NCBI GenBank assembly: GCA_004802725.1
Contig: SGPM01000222.1
Location: 1 to 45,991, forward strand
Direction: 5' to 3'
Length of the DNA stretch: 45,991 bases
Source of the DNA: Antrodiella citrinella
Taxonomy: Eukaryota > Basidiomycota > Agaricomycetes > Polyporales > Steccherinaceae
In this document: positions 22,541 through 34,200 of the stretch, in pieces
Position numbering within the stretch: position 1 is the stretch's first letter
How the letters are laid out: every line of letters begins with the position of its first letter
The notes under the pieces: model-generated
Seen by the model: the letters and a program-made list of their open reading frames with translations, nothing else
Database searches by the model: none
Told to the model about the DNA's origin: nothing
Program-made: the position numbers and the translations under genes

Positions 22541-23013
22541 TCATGACCTAAACTTTCCAGATGCAATGGCACTCTGAGCGGCTTCTGCCAATTCACGCTC
22601 TCGTACTTCATCCAGCTAGATGGCACATGCGCTGAGCTGGGAGTCACGCTGGAAGTAAACGGGCGTGAGGCGTACCTCAAGTTCCTTCTTCTGTGCCTCC
22701 GCAGCTACATGTAGAGCTAGTGCCTGCGTGGAATGATACATGTAAGGGATGTGCAAGTTAACGATGCTGCTCGCTTACCTCTACATAACATTGACACCGC
22801 ACCGCCACGATTGATCTCAAGTCAATTACTGCATTCACGAGGTGGAGATATAAACGTACTGTCTCCACGCTTCATCTTTTCCCTGTGCACTGTGCCTATC
22901 ATCACTATTCCCCACACCGAAACACCAAATAATGACCAGACCAAGCCACGGTGAAGGAGGTCGGTAAAGGGAATTCGGAAAGGATATTTGACGGGGAGCT
23001 TGAAGAAAGACAT
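22541..23013 (-). CDS. small single-span membrane protein, unrecognised
   Basis: Splicing three introns gives about 107 residues. Exon 1 starts at ATG 23013 with MSFFKLPVKYPFRIPFTDLL. A hydrophobic segment (GLVWSLFGVSVWGIVMIGTV) follows, then a basic flank HREKMKRGD. Exon 2 (DIIDLRSIVAVRCQCYVE) and exon 3 (ALALHVAAEAQKKELE) join in frame. Exon 4 gives LDEVRERELAEAAQSAIASG and ends KFRS with a TGA at 22541. All junctions are GT-AG. One N-terminal transmembrane helix followed by a charged helix is a layout seen in small mitochondrial inner-membrane assembly factors such as Cox14-like proteins, but the sequence does not prove this. The gene is divergent from the sulfate permease gene. Confidence 0.6.
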
Positions 23014-23501
23014 AGTGTACCACTTCCCCGAATGACCAGACAACCCTCGTCAAGACGGAATATTCTCAGTAGAGTAAACAGAGAAAGCAGATTTCGGTTT
23101 GAGTCGAGTTCAAGGATTCCGTTTGGCAGTACCGGCAAACTCCATGCGTATTGAGGATAGGCGAACGCTGATTGGCTGGAGTAAGCGGGCCGAGCTGCCG
23201 TCCAAAATCCACACAGGTTCCTTCGAGTCGAGTCTTGACTCTGTTCGGCTTTGAGCACATTTCCTCCTCATCCACGTAGACGTCTTTCGAATCTCGGAAA
23301 CACTCTCGAAAATCGTTTGGATATAAGTACGACACGAATTCGACGATCCAAGAGTCTCGCTTCACCGGAGCTCCCGCTGCGCCTGTGCTCTTCATGCACC
23401 CTCAAGGCACCGTATCGCAATCCACCTATCCCCAGACAGCAGCCCAACACAAGTCACTATCGTCTTATCCATCTGTTAGCTCCTCTTTGCGAAGTACTGT
23501 C
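23014..23501. promoter_or_regulatory. divergent promoter region of the small membrane protein and SulP genes
   Basis: A 488-base spacer between two divergent start codons. It must hold both promoters. No clear TATA box was recognised, and short open frames on both strands are featureless. Confidence 0.4.
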
Positions 23502-26404
23502 ATGTCGGGGCATGCGAGCGGTACCCGCACACCGAGGACGCCTGGGACGATAGACGAGGGTGCACCGCTGCTGGACCAGGTTCTGGACATAGAGCAAGGG
23601 CTGGGGATGCCGCAACAGTATGGAGGAACTACAATATCTCGTGAGTGTTGGCTTCGTTTGGACGCAATCGTGCTGCTCGGACGTCCTGCACACTGGAGTG
23701 CTACTACTCGTTCCGTCTGAGTCAACAGTGCGCTCCAGATTTCAATGTATCCTTACTTCCTTCCTTCCTCTATAGCACCTTTACTTTTTCCTCCTACAAG
23801 TCCACCTCCTCGGAAAGCGCCTGGAAGCTGGGCGAAAGTACGATACTATGTCCCATCTACGGTGTGGATACCCAATTATTCGTGGTCCTTGTGGGTGTTT
23901 GTCGAGAGCCAGGTCTCTTCAGTGTGCTGATTTAGCTTCTGGTCAGACTCGGAGGCGATGTCCTGGCAGGCATCACGGTCGCTTCAATGTTGATACCCCA
24001 ATCTGTCTCGTACGCAACATCGCTCGCAAAGCTGAGCCCTGTCGTCGGACTGGTAAGTGGATGGTAGTCCTTTGTCTCCATGTCCTGACACCGGCCCCCT
24101 GAACAGTTTTCTGCATCGATACCCGGCATCGTTTATGCCCTTCTTGGTACTTCTCGACAATTGAATGTCGCACCTGAGGCGGCCCTTTCCTTGCTTGTTG
24201 GACAAGCTGTCTCCGAGATTCTGACTCACGAGCATCCTCCTCAAGCTAGCAGTGACGCTATCGCGTTGGCTATATCAACCGTAATTACATTCCAAGTGAG
24301 GCTTCATGATGCTGCGGATTACGTCCTGCGTGTATTCACCTATACCGATCTCTAGGTCGGCTTAATCAGCTTCCTACTAGGATTTTTCAGACTCGGTTTC
24401 CTAGATGTGGTGCTCAGCCGCGCACTTCTTCGCGGGTTCGTCACTGCTGTTGCAGTGGTAATATCTATGTACGTTCCTCTAACTTCTCTGTTGCTGTTGC
24501 TGAATACTAATTGTTGTCGGTTGCAGAGAGCAATTGATACCCATGTTCGGTCTCACTGCGCTGCACCACAAATATAACCCTCAATCTACCCTGGAGAAAT
24601 TCATGTTCCTCGTAGAATATGCAATGAGCGAAGGTCATCGGACGACAACTATCATCAGCTTCGCTGCTCTGTCCGCGTTAGTAGCCATGCGCAGCTTCAA
24701 GTCTCTGTTCAAAAAATATTGGTTTATTTATCGTATACCGGAGGTGCTTGTAGTTGTTGTGATTTCGACCAGTGAGCTTTTAGTATTTCTGCCTGTTGGA
24801 CACATCTAACAACAAATTACATCGACAGTGTTGTCTGACGAGTTCGGTTGGGATGAAGACGGTGTCGATATCTTGGGTTCTGTACCAATCAATACCGGTG
24901 GCGCGTTTGTCCGCTTTCCTATTCACCACCTAACGCTGCGGTACCTGCGTAAGACAACTTCTACCGCAGTGTAAGTTTCTCTCGATCTCGCCGCGATGAT
25001 CACTAATGACTTTCTTGCAGTCTCATTTCGGTCGCCGGATTCTTGGATAGCATCGTAGCCGCAAAGCAAAACGCTGCCAAGTATGAATACAGTATTAGTC
25101 CTAATCGCGAGCTAGTTGCCCTTGGTGCAAGTAATATCATTGCATCGTTTGTTCCTGGAACGCTGCCAGCGTACGGATCTATCACACGGTATGCTGCTGC
25201 TGCTATTTATTGCTCTCATTCATTTGAACTGATCTTGGTGTTCAGGTCTCGAGTGAATGGAGATGTCGGAGGACGAACACAAATGGCGTCGTTGATCTGC
25301 TCTGCAATCGTGTTGCTCGCCACATTCTTTTTGCTGCCTTGGCTCTACTTCTTGCCGAAATGTGTCCTAGCGTCCATGTACGTGCCCTCAATAGCGTCAT
25401 CGCCTTTGGTCACTCACCTCATTGCTCTGTCATACAGCATCTGTCTGGTCGTATTCAGCCTGTTAGCTGAGGCGCCTCACGACGTCAAGTTCTACTGGAG
25501 GTTTGTCCCTCTCCCCCGCATGCTCAGCTTTCATCCGACTGATCTACGTCTGTATCCTAGAATGCGCGCATGGGTCGACTTGACACTCATGACCCTCACA
25601 TTCCTTTTCACCATCATTTGGAACGTCGAGATCGGCATCGCTGTCAGTGTGGTCATCTCCCTCCTTCTTGTCGTTCACAGGTCTTCGAAGACGAGGATGG
25701 CAGTAATGGTACGTGTCATCGTTTCCGATTATTCCTCACTTATGCATGGTTTTGACGCTTGTTGATGTCTCAGGGACGCATTCCTGGGACAGAGAGGTGG
25801 AAATCGATAGCGGACGAGGACGAGGATGTCGTTGAGGATGTTCCGGGTGTGCTCATAATCAGGCTGCGAGAGAACCTTGATTTCGGTATGTTCACACAAT
25901 CTTCTTGTGAAATAAACTTCTCAATTGACAATTTCATATTTTAATTTCAGCCAATACCGCGCAGCTCAAAGAACGGTTGCGTAGACTCGAATTGTATGGC
26001 GTGGGAAAACACCACCCTTCCGAAGAGCCTCACAGGCAATTCACACAGAATCTAGTATTCCACATGGCCGATGTGGATACCATAGATGTTTCGTACGTCG
26101 TCTGAAATTTCATTTATACTCCGTCCTGACCTTCTTCGACAGTGCGGTGCAAATCTTCTACGAGCTGGTAGAAACATACCGAGTTCGTACCACCTTCTCG
26201 TCGTACTCCTCTGAGGCACCATCTAAATCTTAACTTTCTCAGAACCGCTGCGTCGGACTCTACATCACCCACCTTAAGCGCCGCGTCCATGACTCTTTCG
26301 AACGAGCGGGTATCGTTCAGCTCTTGGGCGAGGAGAATTTCTTGAAGGATGTGTCCTCGGCTATGGCGCGAATAGAGCAGTCTGCTACGAGGCAGAGGCT
26401 CTGA
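23502..26404 (+). CDS. SulP-family sulfate permease with C-terminal STAS domain
   Basis: A plasma- or vacuolar-membrane anion transporter. The start at 23502 gives a polar N-terminus (MSGHASGTRTPRTPG, then EGAPLLDQVL). After splicing it continues VRYYVPSTVWIPNYSWSLLG and GGDVLAGITVASMLIPQSVS, the SulP signature. Further segments include FSASIPGIVYALLGTSRQLN, VAPEAALSLLVGQAV, LLGFFRLGFLDVVLSRALL, LISVAGFLDSIVAAK and SFVPGTLPAYGSITRS. About 10-12 membrane segments are visible over at least 12 exons. The STAS domain begins near 25850 (DVPGVLIIRLRENLDFANT), continues FHMADVDTIDVSAVQIFYEL, and the protein ends ATRQRL with a TGA at 26402. The pattern is close to the yeast YPR003C branch. Sulfate is the likeliest substrate, but other SulP members carry bicarbonate or molybdate. 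Confidence 0.9.
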
Positions 26405-26659
26405 GTGGATCGGGATGTGTGCTACGTACGTGATTGGTTGCAAATTGGCAAACGTTTCACGATGGCGGATAGATTTCTTGACGACCTATGATGATACTTC
26501 GACACTCACCCACTCGATGTAATGTCTGCGTTATAATATCCATTAGCAGATATCTCAGCAGGTGTGACACTACCAACGTGTAATCTACAGCTCACCCTAG
26601 GAGAGTTCCATAGTACAACATTCTTCCCGGATTCACTCGAGAAATCGCACTGGTCTTTC

Positions 26660-27290
26660 ACGCAGACTCTGCCGCAGGAAGGCTGTGTACGTACTGCCGA
26701 ACATGCTTGCGAGTGTGTGCACTGGCAGGGGTCTTGAGTACGTCGGATAAAAACATCCTCACATCCTGAAGTTGGACAGGTCGATACTGAGCCATAACGA
26801 AAATGTTGATGGAACATCCGGCGATGCGCTCGCTATCTTGACTAGCAGTATATGGTATAAAGCTAAGGATGAAATCCCAGGTCATTCTACGCAAACGATA
26901 AACGGTCTTCCACTGGCACTCTCAAGTTCTATTCACGTACAGTTCAAACATAACATTCCGAATGCGATCGGAGTAGAGACTAGACCTTTTGTCGGGGAGA
27001 TCGAATGCGACTTTGACCGGATTCACGGGCCGCATAGGCAGATGAAGGTATATGATATTTGAATCTGAGTCTCCAGGTCAGAAACATAAAGCAAGGAGCA
27101 ACGGATGCACGTACTGTAAGTTTTGCACCATTGGCAGTACTTCTCCCATGGACGAATCGTGGGCATGTCGAGGGCATTTCCGATGATAGGCCATGGTCTA
27201 GGACCAGGAGGTAAATGAGGCGTTGATCGATACCCCCTACTTACAATGACCATCGAGAGTATAGTAAACGCAAGTAGTAACAAGGTCCAT
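26660..27290 (-). pseudogene. truncated, frameshifted cytochrome P450 (N-terminal half)
   Basis: A decayed relative of the intact P450 at 27624-29755. It keeps the N-terminal anchor and proline-rich hinge (HLPPGPRPWPIIGNALDMP, near 27190) and WEKYCQWCKTY, then pieces matching the intact gene's next exons (YSDRI, then MTWDFILSFIPYTA and RPVQLQDVRMFLSDVLKTP, ending RKHVRQ). Three lesions are visible. The only nearby ATG (27290) is out of frame with the hinge. The AHRRMFHQHF segment (near 26820) lies in a different frame from both flanks. Nothing after RKHVRQ resembles the I-helix, ExxR or heme-binding regions. The order on the minus strand puts it immediately downstream of the intact paralogue, consistent with tandem duplication and decay. 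Confidence 0.8.
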
Positions 27291-27623
27291 CGTGAGGATA
27301 AAGTGTAGTAGCTTCAGATGCTGACCATTTTATCCAGATGGAGAACATCGTCACGGTGTAAATCAAAGTATCGCATGGAAGGAGCAGACTTTTTGGAAGT
27401 GCGGATGCAATCTGTTCACGAAAGTGGCACCACCGTGACTGAATTCCAAACGATCATTGCTAACAAAACCTTTTCGTTGGTATAATATAGTATTACACTG
27501 GGCTTGACGCTTGAAGGTGCCATCGTGACCGAAGTTTACAATTCGAGGCACATATCAATGAACTGAGGTGTGGCACTGTCAATGCGTATAGTACAGTATT
27601 CAGTAGTCGTCGCATGGAATACT
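27291..27623. other. spacer between P450 and P450 pseudogene
   Basis: About 330 bases downstream of the intact P450 stop. Nothing is recognised apart from featureless short frames. It probably holds the 3' UTR of the intact gene and remains of the pseudogene's promoter. Confidence 0.4.
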
Positions 27624-29755
27624 TTATGTCAAAGACGGCGTTGATGCTAACTCTGCCAACGTCTCCGAGGCATATTTGGTGATCAAAGCCGCCGCAGACT
27701 CCGATCGAGGCTTCAGTCCGCACGGTACATCGCGCGGTACTCTGGAAATCGGTGAGCATACACACAACTTGAACGCGAAGAATAAGAGAGGTCCACGTAC
27801 GTAATCGTACCACCAATCATCTCGGGATTCAATTCTACGAGTTTGCCAGATGCATCCACTCCTGCAGTAACATCGAAGACGTGCAAGGTAGATGCGATGA
27901 GGATGGATAGAGTGTTGTTGCTGAAATGTCTCCCGGGACACATGCTGCGAAAATTGCAAGATGAGCTTCAAATAGGTAGTATTGAAACAGGATGGAAAAC
28001 GTACCGCCGCCCGAAACCAAATGCAATCGTACTAGGATCTCTTACATTGACGTCAATACGACCATCTTTTCCTATAAAGCGCTCAGGTTTGAACAGTTCG
28101 GGTTCCGGATAATCTTCAGGATCATGTAACATCGCCCTGCAGGAAAAACACCACGAGGATCCCCAACGAGTAAGCGTCTAAACCCTTGAGTGACTACCTG
28201 AACATACCAGGCATTCTGAATTGAATGAGCATGAGTGGATACCATAGGGTGGGTGGCGTTCAGTGACTTACCGGGATAACCGCAGTGCCTTTCGGGATGT
28301 GGTACCCATCGTACACATCATCTGTAGTCAAAGCATGTGGGATACCAAACGGAAGAACAGGTACCCATCGCATCACCTCCATCACTATGGCACGGACATA
28401 GGGCATCTTCTCAAAATCATCGAACTCAGGGAGGCGGTGAAGCCCAACGATCCTGTCCAGCTCTTCCTGCGCTTTCTTCTGAACAGTGGGGAACATAGCC
28501 ATGGCTGTAAGGAAGGATTCGCAGGCAGACGTCGTCTGCGAAGATATTGTGAGCAATGATTGTAATGAAAGTGTGCTAAACCACACACCGTGTCCGCACC
28601 AGCTATGGCAGTTATCAGAGTCGAGGTCGCGACTTAAATTGGTACAACTCACCAGCATATGCAACTCCCGCCACATTTCTAGCGACATCGTCGTAGAAAG
28701 GCTCATCTTCGGTTCCACTATACTTCTCACTATTTCTTGCTATCAAAGTGGTCGCGAGCGATGGCGGAGCGACCCCTTTCTCCTACGTTATCATCAATAC
28801 ATGGGACAACGAGGTGAATGGGACGCGTACAAAAGCGGCCCTGACATCGTTGTATGTTTTGTCCCTCATTTTGATCACATACGGTAAAAACTTCTCCGCG
28901 AATCTTTTCGAGCTTGTACCTGGAACCCAGCTCGGAACATTCTTGAGGAAAGGGAGAAACTCAATCCAAAATCGGCCGGGTACTCCAGCTGCGTTGGCAC
29001 CTTCCACAGCCAACTGAGAAGTGGTCACGGCCTCGTCGTCCATCCCCGTTACTCTTTTGCCATAGGTAATGAAGAAAATAATTGAGGTGGTCACCCTGCA
29101 AAACAAGCTCATGACGCGTGATGCGGGCCGCTTGAAACTTGTGTACTTACTGCCGAACATGCTTGCGAGTGTGTAGTGGAGTTCTGAGAATATCCAACAA
29201 GAACATCCTGACATACTGAAGCTGGATAGGTTGATATTTCGACACGACACCTTGGTAAAAATGCTGATGGAACGTTCGACGATGTGCACGCCATTTAGCA
29301 GTGTATGGCATTAATGCAATATTGAAGTCCCAGCTCATTCTACGCAAGCGTTTAGTATGCAACCTTCGAACACACAATAATAACCGCGTACAATTCGAAC
29401 ATAACGACCCGAATTCGATCAGAGTAGAGGTTTGACCTTTTGTCGAGGAGATCGATTGCCGCTTTCGCAGAACCCACAATCAGAGTAGGTTGCATGGCTA
29501 GATCAAGGTATACGATATTCGAATCTGAATCCACAAGTCAGCAATATCTAGAGAAGTCTAGTGAATGTACACACTGTAAGTCTTGCACCATTCGCGATAC
29601 TTCTCCCAAGGCCGGATGGAGGGCATGTCGAGGACGTTCCCAATGATGGGCCATGGTATAGGGCCAGGAGGTAAAGGAAGGCGTTGAGCCCGACGCCTCC
29701 TCACAAAGACCAGCCATAACGCGACCAGTGCCAGTACAAATGCTGTCTCGTTCAT
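27624..29755 (-). CDS. cytochrome P450 monooxygenase, intact copy
   Basis: A microsomal class II P450 that would use NADPH-P450 reductase to oxidise a small molecule; the substrate is unknown. The start at 29755 gives a membrane anchor (MNETAFVLALVALWLVFV), basic stop-transfer, and hinge LPLPPGPIPWPIIGNVLDMP. Splicing about ten introns yields FELMSWDFNIALMPYT, AHRRTFHQHFYQGVVSKY, a I-helix AGADTTTSA (two exons), ExxR in VMEVMRWVPVLPFG, HIPKGTAVIPV, PERF, and the heme loop FGFGRRMCPGRH, whose Cys codon is restored across an intron near 27945. It ends ELASTPSLT at 27624. All expected motifs are present and in frame. A TATATA on the minus strand (29798-29803) is about 45 bases above the start. 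It resembles fungal P450s of the O-methylsterigmatocystin oxidoreductase-like group. Confidence 0.9.
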
Positions 29756-31271
29756 GGTAGGGATCCCGGACAAGGTTGGGGTGGTCGTGTAACATCCTAT
29801 ATAAGCACGTAGATAGATCGTGGCAATGATGGCCTGTATCTGAAACCTGCGTGCATGGTCGAACGTTCCTAGTCAATTCTCTTTGGAGCACGGACTGGAA
29901 AAGCACCCGGTTGTAATCAGAGCGCAGCGCTGTGTACGAAGTTCATGTGGTTTGGGACCCTAACGCGAAGTATGGAGTCGCCGAGTCCTTGCCGTCGCTA
30001 TAAATGTATGTGAGCGGATGAGGCCCCAAAAATCAGGTTCTGAGCAGGGCTCATGTCGCTGGCCTGAGAAGATTGGCTTGACGACTCATTAAGTCGCTAG
30101 ACAAGCAAGACGCCGCTCAAAGCGAATATCATTGTCAAGCAGAAGCACGAACGACACCTCCCGCTAGTGTTCCAAGAACGCTGAGAATTTGAGACCACTG
30201 GTTGGTTTGCCGAATGACCTGTTCATAGACTACCTGAGTGAGTGAGTGCCTGTCTGCCAGTGCAAGAAAGACTCAACGGCCTACCGCATTGCCAATCGAT
30301 TAAGGCGGTTGCACAAGACTTCGTCTCCCTGACGTCTGGGCATTTCCGTCCTTGCGAAGCTGTGTGTAGGAAGCGCGACGGTATCGCATGGCATGCACTG
30401 AGTACTCCCAAAGTAATCACTAGCTAGCCGTCCAACAGCAGATGTTCATGTAAAACAAACCCTGTGGAGGTCTCCATGATCAGGTACATTCCAGATATTG
30501 GGGAGCTATCAAATGTTATATCAGCCCGCATGACATCTCCTGTGAGAGATAATTATGGCACTTCTGAGAAAAACATGGATACGTACGCATTCATATTCTT
30601 TCATAAGCGTTCAGCCACAGTATTACCTGCTGAACAGTCGTCGGGCTGAGCTCCGTCGCGAGCACTGGCAAGACATGCAGGGATAAAGCAAGGTATATGA
30701 AGGCCGACGCACATACTTCAGGTCTAAAATATTGTATGTTCAATGTTCCAGAACACATTGACACCCATTGTTCGATCTGTGACGATGGCGTTGATGTCAT
30801 CTTCGATGAATTTGAGTAACAATTCCATGACATAACACAGACTGGATTGCGATACCTAGATGTGCACGTAGCCGTGAGCTTCCATCTACGAGAAGTAGCA
30901 CTACATTACACGCACCTTGCTTGGCAGTTCGAATGATGATAAGTAAAATGTGCACGTGTGCATTCCATATGCACGCTATGAAGCCTTGGAAGGATATGCC
31001 CTGTGTGTCGCTACAGAAGCACAATTGAAGAGACAAAGCTCCCGGGCCCCAACTTGCCTGGCTCTCAGGCAAAGACATGGTGTCGGGTCCACGTCGGATG
31101 TCCGTGAACGCGTTACGTTCCCACAGATGGTTCGAACGAGACGCCCGCATGCACGCGTTATTCACGTGACCGCGTCGTATAGGTCGACGCGTCGACGTCG
31201 CGTTTGCTGAGCTCTCCTCCTCGTAACGTGTCGTCAACGATCCCGAGGTATTCAACTCACCAGGGAAAGCC
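29756..31271. other. 1.5-kb spacer upstream of P450 and CHL1, with a possible gene remnant
   Basis: The left end holds the P450 promoter (TATATA at 29798-29803) and the right end the CHL1 promoter with its ACGCGT cluster. In the middle, a minus-strand frame of 44 codons (30724-30855) reads MELLLKFIEDDINAIVTDRT then MGVNVFWNIEHTIF, directly after a CATCTAG that could be a splice acceptor. A neighbouring frame (30640-30720) reads ASAFIYLALSLHVLPVLATE. These look protein-like but could not be joined into a complete gene, and no family was recognised. Confidence 0.35.
31108..31192. promoter_or_regulatory. three ACGCGT (MCB-like) boxes upstream of CHL1
   Basis: Copies of ACGCGT lie at 31108-31113, 31153-31158 and 31187-31192, which is 164, 119 and 85 bases above the CHL1 start. 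The last is inside a longer palindrome (GTCGACGCGTCGAC). A CACGTG E-box follows the second copy at about 31163. Three hexamers in 85 bases is far above the rate elsewhere in the window (roughly one per 2.5 kb by eye). MCB boxes drive G1/S expression in yeasts, which suits a cohesion helicase. Confidence 0.55.
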
Positions 31272-34200
31272 ATGTCTCTGCACCTTGAGACTCCAAACTC
31301 TTTCCCTGCGTTTCCTTTCCTTCCTTATGACATACAATTAGATCTCATGCGACATCTGTATTCCGCAATTGAGGAACGCAAAGTTACCATCGTGGAGAGC
31401 CCAACCGGTACCGTGAGATCATGATACTTGACTTATGCCTTAAAATATTGAACGCTTGCTCAACAAGGGNAAAACGCTTAGTTTGCTGTGCTCGTCACTG
31501 ACATGGCTGAGGGACGAGCAGGAACGCGCGCGAAANGAGAGGACNAGTGCTGCAGAAGAGAANGGTGAGTACTACCTCGCGTTCTGTTCTGCTATGACTG
31601 AAAGGCTTTACTCAGAGATTGATTGGGTAACCGCACAAACTGCTGAGAGAAAGCGACGAGAGCTTGAAGCGGACGAATTGGAGTATGTCGAACGACTGGA
31701 TAAGGCTAGAAGGAAAGAGGAGTTGCTTAGAAAAGCTGCGAATGGAAGGGTGAACAAGAGACAAGTGCGTAATGGTCATTGCATTTGTGAGCTTCACTAA
31801 CGTACCTTAATCAGAAAGTGTCACATACTTCGACTGCTCCGGAAGATGAACTAGACGATTCTCAGTTCTTGCCAGAATCCGATCAATTGCAGGATGATGA
31901 GGAAGATAATCTGTCTCCCGCAGTGCGAGCTTTAATGAAGAAGTGCGTATGTTGTCAAATGGACCTTGGCGTAATTCTGACACGACGTTCATTAGACTTT
32001 ATAGACCGGACGAAACGAAGAACAAAGAACAGGAGTTGGCATGTACCAAAATCTATTACGCCTCTCGCACGCATTCGCAGTTGTCTCAGGTTCTCCACGA
32101 GCTGAGAAAATTGAAGATCAACTTGTCTGTCTCCATTGCCTCTATGGATGGCAAAGTTGCGGCTACAGTTGAGACCAAGGCAGCAAAACGACCGCTATCA
32201 GAGCTTGACGATAATAGTCACTCCACGGAAGTAGGGACTCGTGCAGTGTCTTTAGGTTCCAGGAAGCAACTATGCATCAATGAATCCATCAAGACAAAAG
32301 CTGGGGACCTTGATGAGGCGTGCCGTCAACGACTGAGCGGTGAGTTCAAGCTATGTGTTATCTTTGCTCTCGTCTAATATGTATCAGAGAAGGGAGACAG
32401 ACGCTGTCAATATCTACCACCAATGGAAGACGAAATCCGTATGTTGGACTTCAGAGACCAAGTTTTAGTACGTCAGATTGACTGAACAAAGTTTACGCAC
32501 TGATATTCTCCTAGTCAAGACCTAAAGATATTGAAGATCTGGTTGAGGCTGGTCATAATGCACAAACATGTCCGTATTTTGGGGCGAGACGAGCCATTCC
32601 ACAAGCTCAAGTAGGCCATCCTTTTTAGCGGCCTACTAAGAATTGATCGACTAAACTAAACTACATTCAGCTTGTTATGCTTCCATACAATCTTCTACTC
32701 CAAAAGGCGGCCCGTGAGTCTTTAGGTATCGACCTGAAAGACCAAGTTGTCATTGTCGATGAAGCGCATAGTAAGTTTCCCGTTCTTGAAGCTCTGTTGC
32801 GACAAAATTCACGTGTGCTCGTAGATCTCATCTCAACACTTCTGTCGCTATCTACTGTGTTTCTGCCTCTACGGACTCTGGCAACATCACTCCACCAATC
32901 ATCGATATATCTGAACAAATTTCGCAATCGTTTATCTACCACGAATTCACTACATCTAAAGCGACTCATCGGACTGTTGGATGCATTGTCTAAATTTGCA
33001 ACGGAGTGGGGAGAAAAACATAAAGCAGGAAAAGGGAGCAAACCTGCCGCAGGAGGTAGTAAGGCAGAGACGAGCTCTGTGGTCATGACTTCTGCCGAAT
33101 TACTTGATCGGCTCGGACAGAAAGTGCAGGGCATCAACTTCCTCGAGGTAGAGGCATATCTCCGAAAGAGCAAAGTAAGCTTGTTTGCAGTACCATGTCG
33201 ATACAGCGCTCACAGTGAGTGAATAGATCGCGCGCAAAATTTCGGGATACTGTGTCAAAGAATTGGAGAAAGCAACTGGGCAGGGTACGTGGTTCTTACG
33301 AGACACCGTGGTGTATGTTCTCACAAACTTCTTTAGACCCGGTAAAGTTATCAAAACTCGCTCGACTCTCTAGTGTCACACCACCTTTGCACACTGTCGA
33401 AAATTTCATTCTTGCGCTGACTGCTGCGAGTGAAGGTACGGTCCGCTTGCGTTGCGGACGACCAATACTGAGCACGGTTTTGGTTCACAGATGGCCGAGT
33501 CACATTTTCCATGAACGAAGGACATGTGGAGATAAAGTATCAGCATCTGAATCCATCTACACACTTCCAAGAAGTAGTGAACACCGCACGATCTGTTGTT
33601 CTTGCAGGCGGAACGATGTCCCCGGTTGGTGAAGTGGCGAACCTGAGACCGTTCACCGGTACTGAACTCAGGATGTGTAGATCTCGGACGTGATACATCA
33701 ACTATTCTCAACATTGACCGGGGATCGACTGACGACTTTCTCATGTGGCCATATCATCCCTTCTTCTAACCTGCAGACCCTCATTCTTAAGAAGGGCCCC
33801 CGCGGCGGCGAATTACAATTCAAGTATGACCGGCGCAATGATCAAACGCAGGTAAGTAGCCGTTGTGCCCCGCTGCACAGCAATCCAATGAGATGTCTGG
33901 ATGTTAATGGTGGTCTAGATTGCGGAGTTAGGCCAGATCATCTTCAACTTCTCCAATATCGTACCCGGAGGAATGGTTGTCTTTGTGCCGTCCTATAGCT
34001 TCCTTAATCTGGTCACAACTGCCTGGGAAGGGAGCGGGCTCATGGATAAACTTCGGGCTAAGAAGAAGGTGCACAAATCAACAGCCTCTATCGCCGGACA
34101 CACACTGAGATGAATTACGATCAACAGGTTTTCATGGAGCCACAGGAGTCTTCTGCGGTCGAGAACACTCTGCGTGAATATGCAGCGGAGATCCAGGATC

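Noticed and set aside
22083..22544. 153-codon minus-strand frame starting with ATGATG over the stop of the small membrane-protein gene
   Set aside because: Ser/Arg-rich and without motifs. The stop-start overlap looks operon-like but is meaningless for separately transcribed fungal genes and likely chance.
30100..30130. GACGCCGCTCAA string shared with 35740-35752
   Set aside because: Only about a dozen matching bases with no flanking similarity; too short to call a repeat or shared element.
31120..31132. GGTTCGAACGA resembling a tRNA B box
   Set aside because: The last bases do not match the B-box consensus and no cloverleaf can be folded around it.
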